This document shows, one piece after another, positions 20,329 to 30,478 of a stretch of 64,000 nt of DNA. Each line of letters begins with the position of its first letter. Position 1 is the first letter of the stretch. Position numbers and translations under genes: made by a program. Source of the DNA: Anisus vortex. Lineage: Eukaryota > Mollusca > Gastropoda > Planorbidae. A model generated the notes under the pieces. The model saw nothing but the letters and a program-made list of their open reading frames with translations, did no database searches and had not been told where the DNA came from. The stretch lies in the NCBI GenBank assembly GCA_949126835.1, contig OX421502.1:32097227-32161226 (forward strand), written 5' to 3'.

Positions 20329-20445
20329 ATACAGATGAATGCGCGATAGAAAACGGAGGCTGTCAGCACGAATGTGTCAATACTGAAGGGAGTTTCTTCT
20401 GTACGTGTTCCGATGGCTTTGTATTAAGGGGACATAGCTGTGTAG
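20329..20445 (+). CDS. Exon: calcium-binding-type EGF domain
   Basis: Acceptor TTTAAACCCAATCAG ends at 20328; donor GTAAGT begins at 20446. The exon is 117 bp, phase 1-1. It starts D-T-D-E-C, has [17 protein letters not shown] and C-S-D-G-F-V-L with a final C-V: six cysteines plus the D-x-D-E-C and N...F consensus for calcium binding and Asp/Asn hydroxylation. It directly follows the EGF exon at 19612-19737. The protein must continue in phase 1, but no further exon is evident downstream. Confidence 0.93.
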
Positions 20446-20989
20446 GTAAGTACCTTCTACTAACAATTACATTGTTATTCCCCTTGAACCCTTGACTTAT
20501 CACTGGATATTTATTTTCTGGATATTTCTTGCCCTATAATCTATATTTGCCCCATTATCCACAGAATCTACCCAATACTCTCTCTTTTTTTTTTAAATAT
20601 TATTTCTGTTTATCTTTATCTCTCCGACCCCTCCCCATCCCATCTCTTGTTTTTCCGTGTCCCATTTTTCGTGCATGCCTAAACTTTATGTCGTCATTTT
20701 ATTGTACATTTTTTGACACACGTGTTAAATGAACTTATATTCTAATGTTTCCTATTGTTGACTATATTGTTTTATGCAATGCTACAATTAGTTTCAATTT
20801 AATTAATATCAAGTTAAAAACACTCCTGGTGTTGCATTAAAAAAATATTTTGCATAATCTCAATAATTGTGTTTGTTGTAATCTTTTCAATTTCTTCCAA
20901 TTAAAATGTCAGTGCTGATTATATATATATATCTGACCATGCGACACTCCATAAGATTTAATGTAAATTTCTTTATTTTATATGCATGA
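20446..20989. other. Presumed intron, nothing recognised
   Basis: AT-rich with a short TA repeat near 20919-20932. No exon with phase-1 entry seen. Confidence 0.4.
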
Positions 20990-21279
20990 AACAAACAATT
21001 CGTTCAATTGTTAAATAATAATCCTGTCTAAATTTTGGACAGCCAAAACAAAAACTGAAACAAACCATTAAAAACGGAATTGATAAAAAGAAATCAACCA
21101 TTATCTTTTTTTTATAAAGACGAGGTTATTCTCAAGCACACATAATAATTAGACTAGTATTTATGTTTTAATAAGAAGTTGTCTGCTATCCGTAATCAGG
21201 GCTGAGACCCGACTCATTAAAGAACCTATAAAGAACGAGTACTATTGCTAACATCTTCCTGCATTACGTCACGTACCGA
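20990..21279 (+). repeat. Left arm of a 290-bp inverted repeat
   Basis: It is the reverse complement of 22002-22292. I find one base mismatch (near 21030) and one base difference in a T run (8 versus 9, near 21107-21114), so about 99% identity. The outer border (20990) and inner border (21279) are sharp. Confidence 0.95.
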
Positions 21280-22001
21280 GTAATTCCTCATCCTTTTCTC
21301 TTTTCCTTTGTGTTTTTTGTTGTTATATTGCACAATGAGCTCAACTGTAACAAAACAAGCAAACAAACAACTAAACACATCAACAAGTTAGAAGTAACGG
21401 TAATAAATATTGAATGCTGTGTCAAAGGGCAAAGGGCAATAAGTAGACAGCGGCGTGTCTAGGGTTTCGGGCCACCAAGGGGGGGGGGGGCAGATAGCTT
21501 ACCACCTTCTTTGATTTATTTTTCTCTCTCATTAAGAATCAGTACCGTAGACCGTATAGCAGGGTTCTCAAACACGTGACCCGCGGGCCACACGCTGCCC
21601 ACCAAGTGGATTTTTGTGGCCCGCCAGTAAGCTTACAAACAATGTACTATTCGTGAAATTGAGACAGCTAGTAAGATAAGATAAAATAAGATTACTTTAT
21701 TTATCCAAACAAATGGAAACTTGACTTGATTACATTAAATTCCGTCTTTCAGAATATTTAAAACATAATAAAAGAAACTTTTTTTCTTATTAGGCAAAAA
21801 TTATTATTTTTTTTATTGAAAAAAATATATACATTTACGCACACTATCATACCATTTATCATACAAGAAAAAGTAGGCCTATAATTTAGGAGTCATGTAT
21901 TGTATTCCTGGCTGACTGACGATTCTTTTGAAAGATTGTCACTGATAGTGGAACAAAAGAGTTCCTAAATCTCTCAGTTCTGGCCCTTATTGAAAGAAGC
22001 G
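21280..22001. other. Spacer of the inverted repeat
   Basis: It contains a G run at about 21479-21490, a hAT-like end CAGGGTTCTCAAACACGTG with GACCCGCGGGCC near 21565, and an AT-rich part. No coding frame of note. Confidence 0.5.
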
Positions 22002-22292
22002 TCGGTACGTGACGTAATGCAGGAAGATGTTAGCAATAGTACTCGTTCTTTATAGGTTCTTTAATGAGTCGGGTCTCAGCCCTGATTACGGATAGCAGAC
22101 AACTTCTTATTAAAACATAAATACTAGTCTAATTATTATGTGTGCTTGAGAATAACCTCGTCTTTATAAAAAAAAAGATAATGGTTGATTTCTTTTTATC
22201 AATTCCGTTTTTAATGGTTTGTTTCAGTTTTTGTTTTGGCTGTCCAAAATTTAGACAGGAATATTATTTAACAATTGAACGAATTGTTTGTT
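22002..22292 (-). repeat. Right arm of the 290-bp inverted repeat
   Basis: This is the reverse complement of 20990-21279. Its outer end at 22292 abuts the first base that can be assigned to the LINE, with no gap. Confidence 0.95.
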
Positions 22293-23568
22293 CTCACTGA
22301 CTTGTGTGTGTTGCAAGCTTCTTGAACATATCGTCAGATCAGGGATCTCGAGCCACCTGGATAGGAACAAGATTATTACTGATGCCCAACACGGATTCAG
22401 AAAAAATAGGTCTTGCGAGTCCCAGCTCATCCTCACAGTAGACGATCTGGCTGCGGTGGTTGACAAGGCTGGCCAAATCGACACCATACTATTGGATTTT
22501 TCCAAGGCCTTTGATAAGGTCCCTCACCAACGTCTTCTCCTCAAGCTGGACTACTACGGAATAAGAGGTCAGACCAAAAGATGGATTGAAAATTTCCTTT
22601 TCAGCCGCACTCAACGCGTCGTCGTGGAAGGTGAGAGCTCCTGCTTTGGTCCGGTCATGTCTGGAGTTCCACAGGGTTCGGTGCTGGGACCCACTCTATT
22701 CTTGATCTACATCAATGACCTGGGAGACGGGATCCACGCCAGGGTTCGGCTTTTTGCAGATGATACCATCCTGTATTCTCACATCGAGAGCCCCAATGAC
22801 GCTTTATATCTACAGGGCGACCTCAATAGGTTGGAGACCTGGGAATCGAAATGGCAAATGACGTTCAATGTTGATAAGTGCAACCTCCTCTCTATTTCAA
22901 GGAAGAGGACCAGGATCCCCACCAGTTATACCTTGCATGGTCACACTCTTGAGAGGGTTTCAGATGCCAAGTACCTTGGAGTGAACATCACAGAAAAACT
23001 CCACTGGGGCACACATGTCCAATCTATTGCTGCCAAAGCAAATAGAGCTTGCGCCTTCGTCCAAAGGAACCTCAAGGGATGCTCCACCAGGATCCAGACC
23101 CATTGTTATAAAAGTTTAGCTCGTCCCATCCTGGAGTACGCATCGACTGTATGGGATCCTCATCAACAACACCTGATATCTAAGCTGGAGATGATCCAAC
23201 GTCGAGCGGCACGTCGTATCTTACAGGACTACGGCCTTAAATCTAGCGCCTCAGCTTTGGTGGCCCAACTCCAACTGGAGCCCCTACATCATCGCAGAGC
23301 GATAAACAAGGTCACCACTATTTACAAGATCGTGAACCGCCACGTGGAAATGTCCACTCAGCCAGGCCGAATCCAACAGGTGTCCCGCTCTACCCGAGGC
23401 CATCAGCTCAAGCTGCATGTCCCACATGCACGCACTGACGTCTACAAATATTCTTTTTTTCCGTCAGCCATTAGGCTGTGGAACACCCTGGACCAGGCCT
23501 CCATCACTGCCCCTACAGTTCAGGCTTTTAAATCGTCACTGAAGGGCTGGTCTAAAAACCTAAAGTGA
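22288..23568 (+). CDS. Non-LTR retrotransposon reverse transcriptase (CR1/jockey-type), 5'-truncated ORF
   Basis: The open frame contains the reverse-transcriptase core and C-terminus. Motifs in order: H-G-F-R-K-N-R-S-C near residue 35, L-D-F-S-K-A-F-D-K-V-P-H near residue 69, G-V-P-Q-G-S-V-L-G-P near residue 126, F-A-D-D-T (catalytic) near residue 155, and K-Y-L-G-V. These are followed by the C-terminal region with R-P-I-L-E-Y-A-S-T-V-W-D-P and R-R-A-A-R. The frame has no stops until TGA after S-K-N-L-K, so the copy is young. The endonuclease domain and ORF1 are missing, and the first residues come from flanking sequence. It cannot move by itself. Downstream is a 3' UTR ending in a GAA repeat at 23672-23690. 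Confidence 0.9.
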   Translation: MFSLTCVCCKLLEHIVRSGISSHLDRNKIITDAQHGFRKNRSCESQLILTVDDLAAVVDKAGQIDTILLDFSKAFDKVPHQRLLLKLDYYGIRGQTKRWIENFLFSRTQRVVVEGESSCFGPVMSGVPQGSVLGPTLFLIYINDLGDGIHARVRLFADDTILYSHIESPNDALYLQGDLNRLETWESKWQMTFNVDKCNLLSISRKRTRIPTSYTLHGHTLERVSDAKYLGVNITEKLHWGTHVQSIAAKANRACAFVQRNLKGCSTRIQTHCYKSLARPILEYASTVWDPHQQHLISKLEMIQRRAARRILQDYGLKSSASALVAQLQLEPLHHRRAINKVTTIYKIVNRHVEMSTQPGRIQQVSRSTRGHQLKLHVPHARTDVYKYSFFPSAIRLWNTLDQASITAPTVQAFKSSLKGWSKNLK

Positions 23569-23690
23569 CACTGTGTCATCTGTTTATAATTGTTGTTTGT
23601 GATGTTTTTTATTTTATGTGTATTTAAATTGTGGACTCTTTCCTCGGTACTAACGGGGTATCCACAGTATTATGAAGAAGAAGAAGAAGA
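22293..23690 (+). mobile_element. 5'-truncated CR1/jockey-type LINE insertion
   Basis: It spans the reverse-transcriptase frame plus about 120 bp of 3' UTR ending in GAAGAAGAAGAAGAAG. The 5' truncation point coincides with the end of the 290-bp inverted repeat arm. No target duplication was identified. Confidence 0.85.
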
Positions 23691-24054
23691 AGCTTCGACT
23701 AGATATGATGTAGCTGATACACACCAAATTTTATTGTTAATTTTATATATACGCAACATACCTATTATTTAGTGATAAGTATTAAAATGAGTTGGTATAT
23801 GAATTGTTAATTTGTTTACTAGGGTCGGGTTGTTTGGAGGGGTGGGGGTGCGTCTCTTAAGTGATAAAATACCACTGCCGCGTAGGCTTCTCCTTCTCTC
23901 AAAAACAAACAACACTAACATAGTATAAATGTCATTACAAATTCTCCCCCGGAAATGTCATGTGGCATTTGGCTTATAGTTTTGTTGATATAAATTCCCC
24001 TCATCTCATTCAACCTCTTCGTTTTTTCTAATTATTTTCTTTTCCGATACGAAA
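23691..24054. other. No feature seen
   Basis: AT-rich sequence without a recognisable gene or repeat. Confidence 0.4.
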
Positions 24055-24118
24055 AATTGTCTCTTCCTGTCTCATTGTCCTCAACAATCTTTTTCTTCAT
24101 CTTTCTTCTCTATTTCTT

Positions 24119-24167
<49 letters not shown>

Positions 24168-24410
24168 TTCTATGTCTTTCGACTTAGGCCTATTCTTCTT
24201 TTCCTTCTTTTCTCGATTCGAAAAACTTTCCCCTTTTCCTTGCTCTCTTCTTTTTCCTTCTCTTGGTTGGAAAATTATTCCTATCTCTCTCTCTTTCTAT
24301 CATTATCGCTATATACCAATCATTCTCTATCTATCTATCTATCTATCTTTCTATCTATCTATCCATCTTTCTATTTATCTATCTTTTTCTCCTTTTACCA
24401 CTTTCGATTA
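24055..24410. repeat. CT-rich and (ATCT)n microsatellite
   Basis: (CT)n at 24127-24166 and (ATCT)n at about 24327-24395. Frames here (rich in S, L, Y, F) are artefacts. Confidence 0.85.
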
Positions 24411-25004
24411 AAAAGAAATTGTTCATCCACAATGAATCGTTCACTGGAACTCAAACTCCTCCCAAATGGAACAAAATGTGAACAAAACAAAAATAAATAA
24501 TATAACAAAAGAAAATGACGTCATGCATATTTAATGTCCCAAGATGCCTTCCTGTATCTATTTTTAGAATCTATGAACACCCTTGCAGAATTGCCCAATC
24601 AAAGACCTGTAAAATTGCAGATCACAAAAAAAATTTATATAGAGTATAGAGTATTTTTCTTGTTAAGATATACACGAAACATTATAAAGCCTTTGTTACA
24701 AGTTACAAAGCATGAAATAGCCCTGTATTCTATTAACTTCCTGGTTCATTGGACATTTTTTTTAAAGCTATTGCTATGCTTTTATTAAAAGAAAATTTTG
24801 TAAGATGTTATTCAGAGAAGACCATTTAGTTTTATTACATGTGTCAAGTGACGGTTACGGGCGTAGCCTTTTTTCATGATTCAGACTTAAGACGCCTGGA
24901 GAGTTGTAACATTTTCTTGTAAAATTTCTGATCTTCCTTGATGCTGAATCTGTAAGGGTGCGGCTAATGTAGTTAAATATAAGCATGCTATACTCATAAG
25001 AGGT
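24411..25004. other. No feature seen
   Basis: No coding, RNA or named repeat signal. Confidence 0.4.
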
Positions 25005-25130
25005 AACAGTGGTTTAGCTGGCGTACGGAAGGTCCCAGGTTCGAATCTTTGGAAAAGAGTTTGGGAATTTATTTTTCACCCGGATCTTGACGGCGTCCCT
25101 GAGTCTCCCACAGCTGTCAAGTGGTACATG
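25005..25130 (+). mobile_element. SINE-A fragment
   Basis: GCGTACGGAAGGTCCCAGGT and TTCGAATC, then GGCGTCCCTGAGTCTCCCAC and CAGCTGTCAAG match the 5' half of SINE-A. The tail is replaced by the minisatellite that follows. Confidence 0.65.
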
Positions 25131-25134
25131 GCAT

Positions 25135-25540
25135 TGAAGTAAAAGTTGCTGGGATACGTAGGCTTGAAGGTGGTGGACGAGACGTAGACTGAAATACGTA
25201 GGCTTGAAAGTGGTAGAAGAGACGTAGACTGGAATACTTAGGCTTGAGAGTGGTAGACGAAACATAGACTGGAATACGTAGGCTTGAGAGTGGTAGACGA
25301 AACATAGACTGGAATACGTAGGCTTGAAATTGGTAGATGAGACGTAGACCGGAATGCGCAGTTGGCCTAAAGACGTAGATTGGAATACGTAAGCCGAAAA
25401 ACGTAGTTAAAAATGCGTATATAAGAAGCAGACCGGAATACCTAGACAGGAATGCGTAGTTGGCCTAAAGACGTAGATGGGAATACGTAGGCCGAAATAC
25501 GTAGTTTAAAATGCGTAGACCGGAATACGTAGACAGAGTC
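25135..25540 (+). repeat. 40-bp minisatellite, degenerate
   Basis: About five clear copies of a 40-bp unit with GGAATACGTAGGCTTGAGAG and TGGTAGACGAAACATAGACT (25170-25350), followed by more diverged units with GGAATACGTAG and AAGACGTAGA. Confidence 0.85.
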
Positions 25541-26224
25541 ACGTACATGTATACTTGAATTTGAACACGTAGTTACAAAGTAATATTGATACATATTATA
25601 TATACTGTAATCCAGCTTATTCCTTATCTTTGCTTTGAATTAAAAATCTGGAAAAGCGAAATTTACTTTTTTTTTTTTAAAGGAGTCCTTAATTCACTTT
25701 CTGTTTATCTGTCTCTGAGTCAGTGCGTAGGTTGTCGTTCTTGTGACGCCCAGGCCTTAAACTCTGGACGAACCAATCCTCCCTTGTGTTTCTTGTTACT
25801 TACCACTGAAAGTAATTTATTTGTCTACAACACTCTTGTCAGCGGTTTCACAAGTGGATTTCATACATATGTAACAAACAACCTACGCATCCATGCACTA
25901 GAAAGGGTAATTTGTTAGTTTGGGTCAACGAAACGTGGTTGTGGTTTACTTACATGGGGATAGTTTGGGTTTTCCCAGTTTTTTTGTACATGGGTAGATG
26001 AGTAGTTGTACGACAAAAGATTAATAGATTGCAAAGGCTGACAGACATTGGGGAAAGAAACGGACTGACTGGCGGTTAGTAAACACATTGTATACTCGTA
26101 TGGACGGACAGAAACAAATGGATAGACAGATAAACAGTCAGATAGATAGACATAGCTTTAGACTTTAGATAAATAGGTAGACACATGGACACATATAAAG
26201 ACACATAGATAACATACATATAAC
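25541..26224. other. No gene assigned
   Basis: A cysteine-rich frame at 25726-25800 after an AG (C-V-G-C-R-S-C-D-A-Q) was considered and rejected as an exon. The rest is AT-rich. Confidence 0.4.
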
Positions 26225-26310
26225 TAGCTAAATAGATAGATAGATAGATAGATAGATAGATGATTAGATAGATAGATTGATAGATGGATAGATAGATAGA
26301 CTTGTATATA
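26225..26310. repeat. (GATA)n microsatellite
   Basis: About 20 imperfect GATA units. Confidence 0.9.
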
Positions 26311-27264
26311 GACAGATAGAATATAGTTTAATAGATAAACAGACAATCCCTTTTCAAACCTAACAGGTCTAAGTAAAACTACAGAAAGGTCAAGGGTCAT
26401 TGTATTCAGCCCTTATAAAAACCCCTCCCACATAAACAACACTAAAAATTGTGTCCATTTACAAATTTTATTACAGGTTTACAACCGTCGTTTTTTTGTG
26501 TACACATTGCGTGTCATGTACAGTTCAGTACATGTAAAGACCATTCAATCAGAACTTTGATTTTCATATTAATTCTCTACCACTAGTCAACCCAAACAAC
26601 CGCCTTGTAATAAAACAAAAAACTAGTGACAATCAACAAGAACAAATCCCCTTCTTTTATAATAGGTTACAAACATGTCTTTCTATGGAGAAGTCTTAAC
26701 GTGTATGCATGCATAAAAGGTCACGTGCAAAAACATTTCCGTTCTTATTCAATCATTTTCTTCGAAACAATGTCTGTATGCTACTTTACTGGTTGTTCTC
26801 AAATTTGTTGGGGATTAAAATTTATTTCATTTCCAATAGATGTTTACAAAACAAAACAATGTATTGTGAATCACCTTTTTAAAATATCAAACGTATTGCT
26901 TAATGCAAAATAATTTTTGTTATTCGTTTTTATAAATTTACGCATTTTGTTTTTCAATAACCAAGAAAACGCAACACTTGACTCATTTATTTTGTAAACA
27001 AATAAAATTTTAACCTTACGCGACTAACACTTGAGTATTAATTATCGCCTGTTCACTTTTGATGTTAAAAACGGATTCTTCATAACTAATATTGTATCCT
27101 TTGTATAATTCTAAAAGACTAGAACTGGCCGTCGAGGTTGAAATCAATTGTCAAACACCAGCAAAAGAATGCTTTTTTGTTTATTAGTTTAAAAATAGAA
27201 CAGGAAGTTCACGAACATTCGGGTTCAAAAGTTTACGCCTCATTAAGACTTGTCACAAGCTTAA
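26311..27264. other. No feature seen
   Basis: AT-rich, no recognisable coding or RNA signal. Confidence 0.4.
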
Positions 27265-27440
27265 CCGTGGTGTGAGTGTCCAGACTTGCATTTTTATAAG
27301 TGTTTTAAAATGATGTTAAGTTGTTGGTTTTTCCCTGTTTGTTCCATCCATTCAATGGTGCCCGGATGTCTCTCGGAAAGAAAGAAAAATAATTATATTA
27401 GAACAAAAGAAAAGTTGTTGTTTCGTTCGCTCTGTCTTAG
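27265..27440 (-). mobile_element. LINE 3' region fragment
   Basis: The reverse complement contains CGAGAGACATCCGGGCACC near the place where the related element at 30185-30478 has CGAGTGGCATCCGGGCATGG, then TTAACATCATTTTAAAACAC. Same family, older. Confidence 0.5.
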
Positions 27441-27847
27441 TATTTAATTAGAATTTAAAGCTTTCTGTACTATTAGGCCTTACAACTTTGTGACCTTTAA
27501 TCTTATTTCCCAAAAATTGTTTAAATGATTCCAAATATGGTGATTACTTTGTGATTTTACTGAAGTTAATATAGAACTAGATACATTCATCTTACAGCGT
27601 CAACAATAATTGTTGTTATTGTTTTTTTTGTGTTGGTTTTGTTTTGTATGTAAGGGAAATAGTATATACACACAATACACGTTTTCACTCCGATGGGGGT
27701 GTCAAAGGGGAAACCTCCCACCTAAAGTAGCGATGTAGTTGAACTCTAAACCTATTGAACAAAACAGTGACCTTTCATTCTCTAGTAAAGACCCATCATG
27801 TGTAGTCAGGGCCGAGGAGAAGGGCTTGCGGGCAGTACATTGCTTCG
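27441..27847. other. No feature seen
   Basis: No coding or RNA signal recognised. Confidence 0.4.
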
Positions 27848-27985
27848 GGGCCCATGAAGTCTAAGAGTAGGCCCATGAAGTGTAAATGGAGGCCCATGAA
27901 GTTTAAATGGAGGCCCATGAAGTGTAAATGGAGGCCCATGAAGTGTAAATGGAGGCCCATGAAGTCTAAATAGGGGCCCATCCTT
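27848..27985 (+). repeat. 21-bp minisatellite
   Basis: About six copies of GCCCATGAAGTGTAAATGGA plus one base. The - strand reads a seven-residue repeat (F-M-G-L-H-L-H); no gene context. Confidence 0.9.
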
Positions 27986-28069
27986 AAAAAGGCCCCAACT
28001 GTCAGCCTTGCTTCGTGCATGTTATAAAAAAAAAAAACTCTTCACGGCTCTGTCTTTGATGCTTCAGAC

Positions 28070-28292
28070 AAGGGGTCGGCAACTTACAAAACGCGTGTCA
28101 GACATGGCAAACAGAGCAATTTTCAATGGCACGCGGAAGTTCCATACAAATAGGGCTATTCAAGTCTCTTTGACAAAAAATGTAGTGATAAAGCAGGATG
28201 ATAGAAAAATTATGACTTTTAAACCGTTGGCACACTGAAAGTATCAGAAATCCTACTTTTGCACTTTATTATCAAATAATTGCCGACCCATG
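28070..28292 (+). mobile_element. Buster-like hAT MITE, copy 1 of a tandem pair
   Basis: It begins AAGGGGTCGGCAACTTACAA and ends ATTGCCGACCCATG. Internal CAATTTTCAATGGCACGCGG and GTTGGCACACTGAAAG match the hAT ends. Flanks CTTCAGAC (28062-28069) and CTTTAAAC (28293-28300) are each one change from CTTTAGAC. Confidence 0.75.
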
Positions 28293-28300
28293 CTTTAAAC

Positions 28301-28509
28301 AAGGAGTCGGCAACCTACGGCACGCGTGCCAGACTTGGCACGCGGAGCAATATTTAATGGCACGAGGAAGATGCCACATCTAAAGTCAACTCCAGTCTCT
28401 TCTACATCAAATTGAGTCATAGAGCAGGATGACATTTGGCCTGTTGGCACTCTGAATGACATAGAAATCCAACTCTGGCACACTATTATGAAAAGATTGA
28501 CGACACGTG
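28301..28509 (+). mobile_element. Buster-like hAT MITE, copy 2 of a tandem pair
   Basis: It begins AAGGAGTCGGCAACCTACGG and CACGCGTGCCAGACTTGGC and ends GATTGACGACACGTG. The right flank CTCTAGAC (28510-28517) is one change from CTTTAGAC. It shares the 8-bp site 28293-28300 with copy 1. Confidence 0.75.
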
Positions 28510-29189
28510 CTCTAGACATCTTGCTCGATCGTTGCCCCCTCCCTACTCATTGTAGACAACGGAATTTTGAAAAAAAATAAAATTGGCAGATACTATTTGC
28601 TTGAGAATTCTATTTAGCGCTAAAAACCAAACATTGTTGACATACTATGGTAAATGTGCTGCGGAGGGGGGGGGGGGGGGGGCTAAAAGTCACAACGATG
28701 CATATTTGTTACGTTAGACTCAATCTAGATTAATTAAGCCTCACCAGCCTTAACGTGAAGCAGCAACAGACATTAGTGCAACAGGAAGAGAGAAAACAAA
28801 AGTTTTCAAACTCAATTCTCTTTAGTTATTAGACACAAATTACAAACTAATCATTTAATGGGTTTTAGTTGCGACAGGTTACCCCACCCCAAAATTAGTA
28901 TTTTCAATCATGGTAATTACAGTTGTTTTTTAAATAAAAGCTTCCCTGTCAATTTGCTGAATAAACGGAACAAACTATTGCATTGGTTACCAAGAATCTA
29001 ACAATTACTTTTTGCGTGTTTTCGTTATGAGACTAAGAATCATAATCTGGACCCACCAGCATCCTATTTACCTGAATTATAAACAAATGAACATGATAAA
29101 ATAAATATAAGAAACCAACTTTCTGTATTATTTTTAAAAACAACAACTTTAAAACGTAATAATGAATTATATTAAAACTCGCTGTTCCA
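28510..29189. other. No feature seen
   Basis: A G run lies at about 28665-28682. No gene recognised. Confidence 0.4.
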
Positions 29190-29255
29190 TAGTAAGATAA
29201 GATAAGAATGGGCATTTCTTATAGCGCTTCTATCCATGCTATTAAATTAAATTAA
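29190..29255 (-). mobile_element. L2/CR1-type LINE 3' tail
   Basis: The reverse complement has AATAGCATGGATAGAAGCGC, TATAAGAAATGCCC and ATTCTTATCTTATCTTAC, as at the 3' end of 17235-17690. Confidence 0.7.
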
Positions 29256-30184
29256 TTGTAGATGCACGTCAAAACAAAGTTACTACAAGGAATGGTAGGC
29301 CTATCATTAGAACAAAAAAAAAAAGCCAATACTTCTGTAAACACTAATTATTAATATGTACAAATTTAATTTCTATTTAAATAATGGATACGGCTTCTTT
29401 ATATCATTGAATTATATTTTGTTATAAATAAAAAATTCATTTTTTTATATGACTTAATTCTTAATCCCTGAACATCTTTGCAAATATAAGGAATGTAATA
29501 GTTGTAATTTTTTTATTAAATAGATTCTTTAGTGTTTAAAGAAGTAGACTCTAATGCACTAATTTAAATTAATACAATTTCAAATACGGAAGGGGCCACA
29601 CTAATGTATTTAAAATTAGACATATGTAACAATAATATTCACCGGTTCTGTTTGATTTGGGGTGGAGGGAGGGAAGAGAGGGTGGGGGCCGGTTGCTGTA
29701 AATAAAAAAATATAACATACCCCCGTTGAGTCAAATATCTATTTATACAATGTCATAAAATATTGAACACGCGTCAATTGTCATCGGGAAAATCCGTTGG
29801 ATTTCCCACAACTCATCCATTGGACGCTTTGTTATTGATTGTCTTTGTACCAGGCAGTTGTTTTTTTTTAAAATACCTGTCTTAAGAATCTCCCCCACCC
29901 GTTCCCCACGCCTTCGAAGTGGTTGTACCTTTGGTCCAAAGAAAATTCGCCAATTCTGTCAATAAATACAATAAGTTCAGTTATTGAGTAATTGTATTAA
30001 TTAGTTATCGACGAAAATATATCAGAATATATTATATCAAAATATATCAGCATTAGATTCAATGTTGTGAATATCATGTTGCCAGTGTGTTTAATTAAGT
30101 ATTAGTTCAACATTTAAAAACAAAAATGAGGGTTACGAATTGTAACATTTAAAAAAAAAGCATCTGATACATATTCTAATTTAG
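29256..30184. other. No feature seen
   Basis: AT-rich, no recognisable gene or repeat. Confidence 0.4.
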
Positions 30185-30478
30185 AAATACAGCACAATAA
30201 CAACCTGTTACAATGCTCAGATAAGCACAAGGACAAAAACACTTTCCTTATCCCTTAGTCTAGAACAAGTGCATAAAAGTACTCTTTCTTCCCGAGTGGC
30301 ATCCGGGCATGGAATGGGTTGTCTGAACAAGCAATCAAAACTAGTAACTTAACATCATTTAAAAAACTAATAGAAACGCAGGACTAGACTCAAACCACAG
30401 ATGAGCGTAGGACGCAATAACCGTCTTCATAGAAGGATCGTCTGTAACGTATAAAATAAGATAAAACATTAAAAAAAT
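30185..30478 (+). mobile_element. LINE 3' end with intact reverse-transcriptase C-terminus
   Basis: An uninterrupted frame at about 30285-30387 reads F-F-P-S-G-I-R-A-W-N-G-L-S-E and ...L-T-S-F-K-K-L-I-E-T-Q-D then stop, the usual last residues of a CR1-like LINE reverse transcriptase (F-F-x-x-x-I-R-x-W-N-x-L). It is followed by GAGCGTAGGACGCAATAACC, GAAGGATCGTCTGTAACG and an ATAAAATAAGATA tail. The tail is shared by SINE-B at 8365. Confidence 0.75.

Larger units (their letters stand above)
2036..20445 (+). other. Gene model: multi-exon secreted sushi/EGF mosaic protein (both ends open)
   Basis: Seven + strand exons share one reading frame when joined at GT/AG borders. Intron phases run 2-1, 1-2, 2-1, 1-0, 0-1, 1-1, 1-1. 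Domain order is sushi (second half), sushi, linker, sushi, EGF, calcium-binding-type EGF. Such modules are extracellular and disulfide-bonded and mediate protein binding in complement-like, matrix or adhesion proteins. A sushi domain followed by EGF domains recalls fibulin-7-like or SVEP1-like architecture, but the visible part is too short to name a family. The half domain at 2036 demands at least one exon to the left of the window. After 20445 the frame ends in phase 1 and I find no convincing next exon. Introns are crowded with SINEs, hAT elements and minisatellites. Confidence 0.8.

Noticed and set aside
25726..25800. Frame C-V-G-C-R-S-C-D-A-Q...P-P-L-C resembling a sushi end
   Set aside because: The invariant Trp is absent, no donor follows, and the phase does not match.
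28008..28238. 76-codon + frame
   Set aside because: It is the translation of a hAT MITE.
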